A stretch of 11,783 nt of DNA, from contig CAYUES010000035.1 in assembly GCA_964443885.1 (NCBI GenBank), forward strand, positions 1 to 11,783, written 5' to 3'. Shown here in pieces: positions 1 to 6,866 of this stretch. The position numbers were made by a program, and so were the translations under genes. Position 1 is the stretch's first letter, and each line of letters opens with the position of its first letter. The notes under the pieces were generated by a model. That model did not search any database. It saw only the letters and a list, made by a program, of their open reading frames with translations, and had not been told where the DNA came from. The stretch is from OMIS01 sp964443885. Its GTDB lineage: Bacteria; Patescibacteriota; Microgenomatia; UBA1400; PJMF01.

Positions 1-602
1 TATTTGATACTATAAGTACCAAAATTACAATTAGCAACTGTTTTTTCATTTATTTGAGAAAGCATTTTATTAATTTTAATGTATTCCAGATCACTATTAA
101 TGAATGCAATGCCAATTGGAGCAATCGAGATTAACTCATCCAACTGTATAATTAACGCGTCACGCTCACGTTGAGCATTTTTGCGATCTGTGATATCGGT
201 AAAGTACCCTACTACACCAATAATTTCATCGTTTTCATCTTTGAGGGGATTTGTACAAGCTAGTACCCAAAGCATCCGACCAGAGGCAGTCCTCAACCGA
301 CAGTCAAAATTTTCTGAATTGCCTTGTAAACTTTGAGTAATTCGTTCTTCAGCAAAAGGTAAATCTTCAGGAAAACAGAATTCAAATAAGTTTTTTCTTT
401 GAATTTCATTCAAAGAATGTTGCAGCATTTCTGCTAAACATGGATTGGCATATAAAGTACGACCATTCGTATCCATAATCCAAATACCTTGATTCGCTGA
501 CTCGACAACCATTCGAAAATGATCGGAGTGAGCAACTGGCGTGGTGTGAAGTCTATTACCAGACATATTGTTTTGTAGTAAATGGGTATGTTTGTTTAGC
601 AT
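1..602 (-). CDS. PAS-domain sensor protein, C-terminal part outside window
   Basis: This reading frame is open from an ATG at 602 to the window edge, giving 200 codons with no stop; an in-frame TAG lies two codons upstream of the ATG. Residues about 28-142 form a complete PAS plus PAC unit. Visible marks are ESANQGIWIMD near the start, an RTLYANP strand and the PAC ending GYFTDITDRKNAQRERD. A second PAS appears to begin around residue 150 (LISIAPIGIAFINSD) and is cut off. PAS domains sense ligands or redox state and pass the signal to an output domain. That domain (histidine kinase, GGDEF or other) lies beyond the window, so the output is unknown. No transmembrane segment is visible in this part. 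The stretch looks more AT-rich than the central sugar operon. Upstream there is only a weak AGGT-type ribosome site. Confidence 0.85.
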   Translation of the reverse strand, partial: MLNKHTHLLQNNMSGNRLHTTPVAHSDHFRMVVESANQGIWIMDTNGRTLYANPCLAEMLQHSLNEIQRKNLFEFCFPEDLPFAEERITQSLQGNSENFDCRLRTASGRMLWVLACTNPLKDENDEIIGVVGYFTDITDRKNAQRERDALIIQLDELISIAPIGIAFINSDLEYIKINKMLSQINEKTVANCNFGTYSIK

Positions 603-846
603 ACGCTACCTGTATATTCATTACTTCATAACTTTCGAGCCACACTATAGCTATATTTCTCTTACAACTGGAAATTTTGCTCAACTACTTAATTCTACGA
701 GTTGAATGTAAAAATTAGGTAAGAAGATGTACCTTTTTGTGTAAACAACTCTTACTGCATTCTGATCAAATCTTTTATACAAATTAACAAGAATTTACTA
801 TGCTAAAGCTCAATTCAGTACAAAGTAGCAAGCACGAAAGGAATGT
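603..846. other. AT-rich intergenic region between divergent PAS gene and small ORF
   Basis: This gap holds the 5' flanks of the PAS gene (minus) and of the small membrane ORF (plus). I see AT-rich promoter-like hexamers on both strands but no pair with a convincing -35/-10 arrangement, and no RNA gene or strong inverted repeat. Confidence 0.5.
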
Positions 847-948
847 ATGCAAACCTCCAATACCTATTCAGTAGTGACTGTCTTACTTGGAGCTGTGATG
901 GCACTTCTAGTGGCTTTCGTCGGCAGCACCATGATGTTGCTTAATTAA
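847..948 (+). CDS. possible 33-residue single-helix membrane peptide
   Basis: This is a short ORF of 33 residues starting at ATG 847. It is preceded by an AAAGGA ribosome-binding site at 837-842 with four bases between. The peptide has a short polar start (MQTSNTY), then about 22 mostly hydrophobic residues (VVTVLLGAVMALLVAFVG and onward) and ends STMMLLN. This fits a single transmembrane helix with almost no soluble part. I do not recognise the family. It sits between the divergent PAS gene and the convergent DNA glycosylase gene. The Shine-Dalgarno match and the clean hydrophobic pattern favour a real gene, but an ORF of this length can arise by chance and there is no homology support. Confidence 0.45.
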   Translation: MQTSNTYSVVTVLLGAVMALLVAFVGSTMMLLN

Positions 949-980
949 CTGTAAGCCGCCAGTTTTGGTGTCGCCAGTAA

Positions 981-1568
981 TTACGCAAAAGACGCGCGGA
1001 AACGCCACGGAGTATCAACCGCACGAGAAATACCCACTCTGGGTCCAGAGTGCACTGCAGCTACCACAACTCCGCGATCGGCAAAATGCAGTGACTGCGC
1101 CGAGGTCAGTAATTGATTATTGTAGCTTGCATCAATTTCCAAAAAGCTACAGAGTCGACCTGGACCAGTAATTACTTGTTTTACTTGCGCCGCATCTCGC
1201 AGGCTCACATTCAAATTTTCTCCATTTTCTTGATTCGAATTACTTAAAAAAACACCTGCTCGAATTAAAATCGCCGCTGGAAAGTCTTTTTCTTCAGTTA
1301 CCACATTAAAACACCAATGCATTCCATAAATTATGTAGACGTACGCAGTGCCTGGCTGTCCATACATTGGCTCGGTCCGCTTCGTTCTCCCTACTCGCGC
1401 GTGTGACGCTAAGTCGTCTTCACCAATGTAGGCTTCAACTTCCGTAATACAGAGTGCTTTTTCACCACTAGAAGTTTGGGGATGTACTAAAAATTTCCCT
1501 AATAATTCTTGTGCCACTTGCAGTGTGTCGCGCGCAAAAAATTCCGATGTAAGTACGTGTGAATTCAT
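981..1568 (-). CDS. DNA-3-methyladenine glycosylase (AAG/MPG family)
   Basis: This base-excision repair enzyme removes 3-methyladenine and other alkylated or deaminated purines, leaving an abasic site. From the ATG at 1568 it is 195 residues, the usual bacterial length. Family marks are clear: FFARD and LLGK near the start, TEVEAYIGEDDLASHA, PMYGQPGTAYVYIIYGMH, NVV, AAILIRAG, GPGRL, PRVGI and the closing PWRF. By comparison with human AAG the catalytic glutamate (E45), the active-site Y47 and H56, the intercalating tyrosine (Y81) and N88 are all kept. A GTG at 1610 would add 14 residues and leave only 6 bp to the upstream radical SAM gene. The family start and the GTG's poorly spaced GAGGG site favour 1568. 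The gene is probably co-transcribed with the radical SAM gene, 48 bp upstream. Confidence 0.93.
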   Translation of the reverse strand: MNSHVLTSEFFARDTLQVAQELLGKFLVHPQTSSGEKALCITEVEAYIGEDDLASHARVGRTKRTEPMYGQPGTAYVYIIYGMHWCFNVVTEEKDFPAAILIRAGVFLSNSNQENGENLNVSLRDAAQVKQVITGPGRLCSFLEIDASYNNQLLTSAQSLHFADRGVVVAAVHSGPRVGISRAVDTPWRFRASFA

Positions 1569-1616
1569 ACAAAACCGTATGATAGCAAAGTTAGTGAATG
1601 CAAGAAACACTTCCCT

Positions 1617-2924
1617 CTAAATAATGTAAGGGTCGACCATTTCTATACCCGCAGTATCACCCAGCAGTTCTTGAATTGTAATTAACCGTTGCTGCACTGA
1701 CATACCTCGCAAAGCTACCATAGCAGGATTGAATCCACTTGTAACGTACTTACAACCTGCACTACATTTATCAGGGGTAGCATTGGCACAATCTGCACAT
1801 TCCTGACGCTCAGGAGAAAAAAGCACTGCTGCCAATTCACCAGGAGTAAAGCGCAGTTTTAAGTCGTCACGGTAGTAACAATGCAGCAACTCAGGTGCTT
1901 TGAAAGAAACGTCAAACTGAATCACTGCTTGCTGGAGCGCCCCATCACAGAACTCAGCGGGACGAGTTGGCAAAGTATCTAGGCCAGTCTGCTCAATATC
2001 AGCAACCTTATCGGCACGATACAGTACTTGTACTCCATACTTTGCGGCAAGCTCCTTGCAGTACGCTTCAAGGCCGCCGAACATGCTTAAGTTACTATAA
2101 AACTCACTATAATTATGAATTCCCACAGGTTTGCCTTGCTCATCATAATGTTGACCAGTTGGCTCGATCGGCCGTACCTGAATGTAGTCCACGCCCAGCT
2201 CGCTGGCAAGGGAAACCATCTCTTCAATTTTTGAAATATTATTTTCTAGTAATAGCATCTGAATGCCCAACCGTACTGATGAACCTGTTCGCTCACGTGC
2301 CGCAACAAACGCACGTACATTTTCCTTCATAATATGAAATGCTTTCTTATTAAGTGGATTGCGAATTACATTGTATGTTTCCACGTCTGGGCCATCAACA
2401 CTTGCCCGTATTGAAGTACAACTTTGGACTGCTCGTTCTGCTTCTTCTGTCGTAAATCGGCGCGCCGCAAAGTGGCTAATCCAAAAGTTATTTTCAAAGC
2501 CTTTTTGATGCGCGTGCGCAATTGCTTCAGTAATCCAGGGATATACGCACCAGTCTCCTCCTCCTGACCAAATCGCGCCTTTGGTTCCCATTTCTGCCAG
2601 TTCGTCTACCACGGCCAGCACTGTCTCCAGCTTGTGTTCTGGTGAGGTGGACTCTCTACCTCGTGCTTTAAGTTCCAATAATACTCGTTCGGTTCGGGCA
2701 TCAGCAGAACAGTAGACACATTGTTGGGCACATGATGAAGGAGGTGCAATTAGTTCAACAGAGTGCGGAATTTGTTGGGTAATTTCTGCTTGATTATCTA
2801 CAGAAGCGAGATACTTTAAGACCTTTTGGCCACCATCAACTCGGAGGTACTTTACAAGTACAGCAGCCGCAACAGGCGTTTGGTCGTGTAATTGGATAGG
2901 TCGTCTTTCACTTTTTGTTGACAT
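1617..2924 (-). CDS. radical SAM protein with SPASM-like C-terminal cysteines
   Basis: This 435-residue protein carries the radical SAM CxxxCxxC motif at C65, C69 and C72 (SSCAQQCVYC). That motif binds the 4Fe-4S cluster that cleaves S-adenosylmethionine. GGGDW at 121-125 matches the SAM-binding GGE position. Further barrel segments are SIRASVDGPD (171-180), LGIQMLLLENN and YIQVRPIEPTG. The C-terminal third has C326, C349, C376, C379, C387 and C391, with the closely spaced CADC and CSAGC pairs. This resembles a SPASM or twitch auxiliary cluster domain, usual in peptide-modifying and dehydrogenase-type radical SAM enzymes. The substrate is not recognisable, and no precursor peptide lies beside it. 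The ATG at 2924 has an AGAGG site 10 bases upstream and a promoter at 2955-2982. The 3-methyladenine glycosylase gene follows directly, which may be only operon packing. Confidence 0.85.
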   Translation of the reverse strand: MSTKSERRPIQLHDQTPVAAAVLVKYLRVDGGQKVLKYLASVDNQAEITQQIPHSVELIAPPSSCAQQCVYCSADARTERVLLELKARGRESTSPEHKLETVLAVVDELAEMGTKGAIWSGGGDWCVYPWITEAIAHAHQKGFENNFWISHFAARRFTTEEAERAVQSCTSIRASVDGPDVETYNVIRNPLNKKAFHIMKENVRAFVAARERTGSSVRLGIQMLLLENNISKIEEMVSLASELGVDYIQVRPIEPTGQHYDEQGKPVGIHNYSEFYSNLSMFGGLEAYCKELAAKYGVQVLYRADKVADIEQTGLDTLPTRPAEFCDGALQQAVIQFDVSFKAPELLHCYYRDDLKLRFTPGELAAVLFSPERQECADCANATPDKCSAGCKYVTSGFNPAMVALRGMSVQQRLITIQELLGDTAGIEMVDPYII

Positions 2925-2954
2925 ATATAGGTAGCCTCTCGCTTTTGCAAAGAT

Positions 2955-2982
2955 ATTCTATACACATTTATTATGTATGCAA
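2955..2982 (-). promoter_or_regulatory. sigma70-type promoter of radical SAM/glycosylase unit
   Basis: On the minus strand TTGCAT (2982-2977), a 16-base spacer and TAGAAT (2960-2955) form a reasonable -35/-10 pair. Transcription would begin near 2948, leaving a leader of about two dozen bases that contains the AGAGG ribosome site. Assignment is by pattern only. Confidence 0.5.
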
Positions 2983-3048
2983 GCAGCTGGTTTAGGAGCA
3001 TGCAGGGATGCAACTGGAGCTCCTTACTCGACTCTTACTAAAAATTCA

Positions 3049-3076
3049 TTGTTACATATCAGTGGTTTCGTATAGT
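3049..3076 (+). promoter_or_regulatory. sigma70-type promoter of glycosyltransferase-glf operon
   Basis: TTGTTA (3049-3054), a 16-base spacer and TATAGT (3071-3076) form a -35/-10 pair on the plus strand. The start point would be near 3083, upstream of the GAAAGG ribosome site (3110-3115). This placement argues against the alternative GTG start at 3075, which would lie inside the -10 element. Confidence 0.5.
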
Positions 3077-3125
3077 GTCATCATCGGCAGTTCACAAAGT
3101 AAACATACTGAAAGGTACTATCCCA

Positions 3126-4382
3126 ATGAGTAAAACACCACTCCTCAACTCTCTCTTTAACTTATACAAACAAGAAGTTAATCCAACAAATATTCTCAAC
3201 ATTTTAGAACGCGACTTTACCCGTCCACAAACGATCGTCGTCTTTTCACATCTGCGCTATGAATTTGTGAAACAACGCCCGCAGCACCTCCTCGAGCGGA
3301 TGGCTCAAGATATGGATGTGATCTTTGTTGAAGAACCAATTGCCTACCGCCCTGAAGAAGAAGGTACTGCGCATACGTTTACGCCATTTCCTCGTATCAC
3401 CGTGGTGCAACCCAAAACTAAGTTTGGTGACTTTGAAGCACTCAAAGAAGTTATCTATTCATTCACTTCACTCAGTCGCAGTGATAAACCAGCACTCTGG
3501 TTTTACTCGCCTTCATTTGTCTATATGAGTTCGCTGATTCCCTACTCGATGGTGATCTACGACTGCATGGATGAACTTTCCCAGTTCAAAGGCGCCCCGC
3601 CTGAGCTACTCAACGACGAACGCCAGCTCCTCACTGTCGCGGATCTGGTCTTTACGGGCGGACGATCGCTGTATGAAAGCAAACGCAAACGCCACCCCGA
3701 AGTGTACTGCTTCCCCAGTTCGGTTGAGCGCAAACACTTTGCCAAGGCTTTGAAAAAAAGCACTAAACTACCAGCTGATATAGCAAAAATTACCGGTCCA
3801 GTAGTCGGTTTCTATGGAGTAATCGATGAACGGCTAGATTTAGACCTTATCAAACAAACTGCCGAGTTACTGCCCGAAGTTCAGTTTGCGATGATCGGCC
3901 CAGTGGTCAAAATTTCAGAAGCTGACTTGCCAACGTTGCCCAACGTTCACTACCTCGGTGGCAAAAACTACGAAGAACTACCCGCCTACTTAAAAGGCTT
4001 TGACGTTGCCTTCATGCCATTTGCACTCAATGAAGCTACGGAGTTTATCAGTCCCACTAAAACACTCGAGTTCATGGCGGCAGAAAAACCAATTATCTCG
4101 ACAGCAATCCGGGACGTTGCAGAAATTTATACCAAAGAAGTCAAGATCGCTCGATCCGCTCAAGAAATGGCTGATGCAATCACAGACTACTTGCACGAAT
4201 CAGGGACAGCAAAAAAAGCGCGGATCGCACTGGAACGCGCGGTTTTACACAAGACTTCTTGGGATAAAACAGCCACAGCCATGAAGAAAATCATGGCGGA
4301 AAAACTGCAAGAGCTGCATGCAGCTGAAACTTCGGTGTCTGAGTACTACAAAGGTAACTCCGCATACCAAGTTTCGATCTAA
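3126..4382 (+). CDS. glycosyltransferase, GT4-like (GT-B fold), TuaH-like
   Basis: The protein has 418 residues from the ATG at 3126, which has GAAAGG ten bases upstream. A GTG at 3075 would add 17 residues but lies in the promoter. The N-terminal half has the pattern VVFSHLRYEFVKQRPQHLL (38-56), typical of TuaH-like glycosyltransferases, and then IYDCMDELSQF (144-154). The C-terminal nucleotide-sugar half starts near GPVVGFYGVIDERLD (224-238) and contains FISPTKTLEFMAAEKPIIST (307-326), the GT4-type donor-binding region with its glutamates E306 and E315. Such enzymes transfer a sugar from a nucleotide donor to a glycan or lipid carrier at the inner face of the membrane. The glf gene follows after 20 bp, so UDP-galactofuranose is an attractive donor. 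That is inferred from position, not from any residue. No signal peptide or membrane helix is seen. Confidence 0.88.
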   Translation: MSKTPLLNSLFNLYKQEVNPTNILNILERDFTRPQTIVVFSHLRYEFVKQRPQHLLERMAQDMDVIFVEEPIAYRPEEEGTAHTFTPFPRITVVQPKTKFGDFEALKEVIYSFTSLSRSDKPALWFYSPSFVYMSSLIPYSMVIYDCMDELSQFKGAPPELLNDERQLLTVADLVFTGGRSLYESKRKRHPEVYCFPSSVERKHFAKALKKSTKLPADIAKITGPVVGFYGVIDERLDLDLIKQTAELLPEVQFAMIGPVVKISEADLPTLPNVHYLGGKNYEELPAYLKGFDVAFMPFALNEATEFISPTKTLEFMAAEKPIISTAIRDVAEIYTKEVKIARSAQEMADAITDYLHESGTAKKARIALERAVLHKTSWDKTATAMKKIMAEKLQELHAAETSVSEYYKGNSAYQVSI

Positions 4383-4402
4383 TACCAACAGTAAAGGAAC
4401 CA

Positions 4403-5587
4403 ATGCAAAAATATGACATCGTGATTGTGGGCGCCGGAATCTCCGGAGCGACACTAGCTGAACGCTACGCCACTCAAAAAAATAAAAAAGTTTTGATCAT
4501 CGAAAAACGTGATCACATCGCGGGCAACTGCTACGACTTCACCAACGAAGCCGGCCACATGGTTTCCAAGTATGGTGCCCATTTATTTCACACCAACTTT
4601 GAAGATGTCTGGGAGTACGTCAATCGCTTCTCGAAATGGCGGCCGTACGAACACCGTGTCCTGGCCAAAGTCGATGGCCAGCTCGTCCCAATTCCCGTCA
4701 ACATCACCACCGTCAACAAACTGTTTGGCTTGGATATTCAAAATGAACAGGAAATGCGCGAGTGGCTGAAGTTAAATCAAGTCAAAAACGACAATCCCAA
4801 GAATGGTGAGGAAGCCGCGCTCGCTCGGGTTGGTGAAGTGTTGTACGAAAAAATGTTCAAACACTACACCAAAAAACAATGGGATCGCTATCCTGACGAG
4901 CTCGACGCTTCTGTCTTGCAACGGATTCCTGTCCGCGACAACTTTGACGACCGCTACTTTGGCGACAAGTACCAGGCCTTGCCAGTGGCCGGATACACCA
5001 AATTGTTTGAAAAATTACTTGATCATCCCAATATTACCGTGCTGCTCAATACTGACTTTTTCGATATTCGTGAGCAAGTCAAAGATGCAGAAAAATTATT
5101 TTATACTGGTCCAATTGACCGATTCTTTGACTTCAAACACAGTGTCGAACAAGATCTGCAGTGGCGCTCGATTCGCTTTGAATGGGAAACGTTAGATCAA
5201 GAAGAGTTTCAAGCAGGCTCGGTTGTGAACTACCCTCAACTCGAAGACGGCATGCACACCCGCATCATCGAGTACAAGAAAATTTACAATCAACAGTCAC
5301 CCACGACCACGATTTGTCGCGAGTACAGCACCGACGAGGGCGATCCATACTACCCCGTGCCAAACCCAGAAAACGATGCGATTTTCCAGCGCTACAAAGA
5401 TGAAGCTGACAAATTAAAAGACATTTATTTTGTGGGACGTTTGGCTAACTACAAGTACTTCAACATGGATCAGGCTTTCAAAAATGCGCTCGATTTATTT
5501 GCAGAAATTGAAGGCATAAACTTGGAAAATGAAGTTACAACGGTTGCAAAAGGAGAAAAATCTCATGCCAACACCGCCACTCTTTAA
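4403..5587 (+). CDS. glf: UDP-galactopyranose mutase
   Basis: This FAD-dependent enzyme interconverts UDP-galactopyranose and UDP-galactofuranose, the donor for galactofuranose-containing glycans. The 394 residues match the usual length of bacterial Glf. The FAD-binding GAGISG lies at 10-15 and the second FAD strand IIEKRDHIAGN at 32-42. Family blocks follow in order: SKYGAHLFHTN (55-65), FKHYTKKQW (152-160), RIPVR and RYFGDKYQALPVAGYT (174-199), FYTGPIDRFFD (233-243), TRIIEYK (286-292), EYSTDEGDPYYPVPNPEN (307-324) and GRLANYKYFNMDQAFKNAL (345-363). The closing GRLANYKYFNMDQ block is diagnostic. AAAGGA at 4393-4398 serves the ATG at 4403. The end of the gene overlaps the next ORF by 23 bp, so the three plus-strand genes are translated as one unit. 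Confidence 0.97.
   Translation: MQKYDIVIVGAGISGATLAERYATQKNKKVLIIEKRDHIAGNCYDFTNEAGHMVSKYGAHLFHTNFEDVWEYVNRFSKWRPYEHRVLAKVDGQLVPIPVNITTVNKLFGLDIQNEQEMREWLKLNQVKNDNPKNGEEAALARVGEVLYEKMFKHYTKKQWDRYPDELDASVLQRIPVRDNFDDRYFGDKYQALPVAGYTKLFEKLLDHPNITVLLNTDFFDIREQVKDAEKLFYTGPIDRFFDFKHSVEQDLQWRSIRFEWETLDQEEFQAGSVVNYPQLEDGMHTRIIEYKKIYNQQSPTTTICREYSTDEGDPYYPVPNPENDAIFQRYKDEADKLKDIYFVGRLANYKYFNMDQAFKNALDLFAEIEGINLENEVTTVAKGEKSHANTATL
5548..5555 (+). promoter_or_regulatory. strong Shine-Dalgarno site inside end of glf
   Basis: AAAAGGAG lies nine bases before the ATG at 5565. It decides the start of the next gene there rather than at the in-frame ATG at 5529, which lacks such a site. Confidence 0.7.
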
Positions 5588-6866
5588 CTCGTTTATTCAG
5601 GCAGGATTTGAGTGTACTTCTGCGTTGGCTGAAAATAAGCGCCGGCTGAATTTGCTTGGGCAAACTCGCCATGATGATCTGTGTGAGAAGGACTATCAAT
5701 TAATCAAAGCAGCCGGGTTTTTGACCGTGCGGGAAGGCTTGTCTTGGAATGCAGTGGACAAGGGCGATGGCGTCTATGACTTCTCGCGGTACGAGCCAAT
5801 GATGGCGGCTGCACGCCAGCACGGCATCCAGCAAATTTGGGATCTCAATCACTTTGACTATCCGTTTCGGCTTGATCCCTTCTCTGATGAGTTTATCCAG
5901 GCGTTTGCCGCCCATGCCCGTGAGGTTATCAAAGTTTTACGCAAGTACACTCCCGCACCAGAAACTATGTATGTCGTGCCGATCAACGAGATCTCGTTTT
6001 TTGCCTGGATTGGTGCGGACATGGGTTGGTGGGCACCCTACAAAAAAGGTCGCGCCAATGGGGGAAAACTCAAAGCACAACTCGTCAAAGCGGCGATTGC
6101 GGCGATGGATGCTATCTGGGCAGTTGATGACAATGTGCGGTTTATTCAGGTAGATCCGTTCATGCGGCGCGTGGCCAAACAGCCCGAGCCAGTTTCTGCT
6201 GATTCAACTATTTCAAGTTCCACCGAGGACAACACAACAGCTACCAGTTCCCACAACTCTGACGCATCCTCATCTCCTTCAGCTCCGCAAGAACCGCTCG
6301 TTCACCCTCCCAGCAAAAAAGCCCTCCAACATATCAAAGATTTTAATGAAGTTATCAGATTTGAAGCCTGGGATTTACTATCTGGGCGCAAAAATCCCGA
6401 GCTGGGTGGCGATCCCAAGTACCTCGATATTATCGGCATGAACTACTACATCCACAACCAAGAATGGGTGATCACCGGCGAAAACAACACCGTTTTACAC
6501 CAACTGATTGACTGGGAAAGCCCTGACCGCGTGCCTTTCGCAGAAATGATCAGAGATGTCTATGAGCGGTACAATCGACCAATTTTTGTCAGCGAAACCG
6601 GCAGCTTTGGTGCACGCCGTGGCGAGTGGTGGGAACGCACGCTCAAGGAAATAGACGATGGACTGAGTAGTGGCTTGCCGATCGTCGGCGTCTGTGCCTA
6701 TCCAGTCCTCGACCGCCCAGAGTCAGCAGGTTTTTTACTGCCTAACTCTGGAGTATGGGACTTTGATCCAACTGACTCACTGTGTCAGCGGATTCCGCAT
6801 GAACCGTCATTAACGGCGATTGGGTACTACCACGACCGCTGGCGCCGGTTGGGGCTCCAGACCTAA
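5565..6866 (+). CDS. GH1-like (clan GH-A) TIM-barrel glycosidase with Ser/Thr-rich insert
   Basis: The protein has 433 residues from the ATG at 5565. The pattern fits a clan GH-A barrel related to GH1. It has REGLSWNAVDKGDGVYDFSR (56-75), WDLNHFDYP, an NE pair at 141-142 (VPINEISFFAW) in the acid/base position, and FVSETGSFGARRGEWW (341-356) with E344 in the nucleophile position of the GH1 TENG motif. GVCAYPVLDRP near 375 matches the GH1 GYFAWSLLDN strand. Residues about 206-250 form a Ser/Thr/Pro/Ala-rich stretch breaking the barrel in mid-sequence, probably a disordered surface loop. No signal peptide is seen, so it should act in the cytoplasm. It overlaps glf by 23 bp, and its own end overlaps the convergent propeller gene. 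The substrate is unknown; a galactofuranose-containing glycan or intermediate is a contextual guess. Confidence 0.8.
   Translation: MPTPPLFNSFIQAGFECTSALAENKRRLNLLGQTRHDDLCEKDYQLIKAAGFLTVREGLSWNAVDKGDGVYDFSRYEPMMAAARQHGIQQIWDLNHFDYPFRLDPFSDEFIQAFAAHAREVIKVLRKYTPAPETMYVVPINEISFFAWIGADMGWWAPYKKGRANGGKLKAQLVKAAIAAMDAIWAVDDNVRFIQVDPFMRRVAKQPEPVSADSTISSSTEDNTTATSSHNSDASSSPSAPQEPLVHPPSKKALQHIKDFNEVIRFEAWDLLSGRKNPELGGDPKYLDIIGMNYYIHNQEWVITGENNTVLHQLIDWESPDRVPFAEMIRDVYERYNRPIFVSETGSFGARRGEWWERTLKEIDDGLSSGLPIVGVCAYPVLDRPESAGFLLPNSGVWDFDPTDSLCQRIPHEPSLTAIGYYHDRWRRLGLQT

Noticed and set aside
956..979. Direct repeat CGCCAGT between the small ORF and the glycosylase
   Set aside because: Two copies of seven bases in a short gap are not enough to suggest function.
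965..1171. A 68-residue plus-strand ORF antisense to the DNA glycosylase
   Set aside because: It covers the conserved C-terminal part of the glycosylase on the other strand and has no recognisable protein features.
1967..2332. A 121-residue plus-strand ORF antisense to the radical SAM gene
   Set aside because: It overlaps a strongly conserved coding frame, has no family pattern and no ribosome-binding site.
847..2924. Small peptide plus radical SAM/SPASM protein as a modified-peptide (RiPP) cluster
   Set aside because: The 33-residue ORF is on the opposite strand, separated by a DNA repair gene, and looks like a membrane helix without a leader/core layout. No transporter or recognition domain is nearby.
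4803..5195. A 130-residue ORF in another plus-strand frame inside glf
   Set aside because: It lies wholly inside a clear glf coding frame, has no ribosome site and reads as a Thr/Ser/Asn-rich shadow product.
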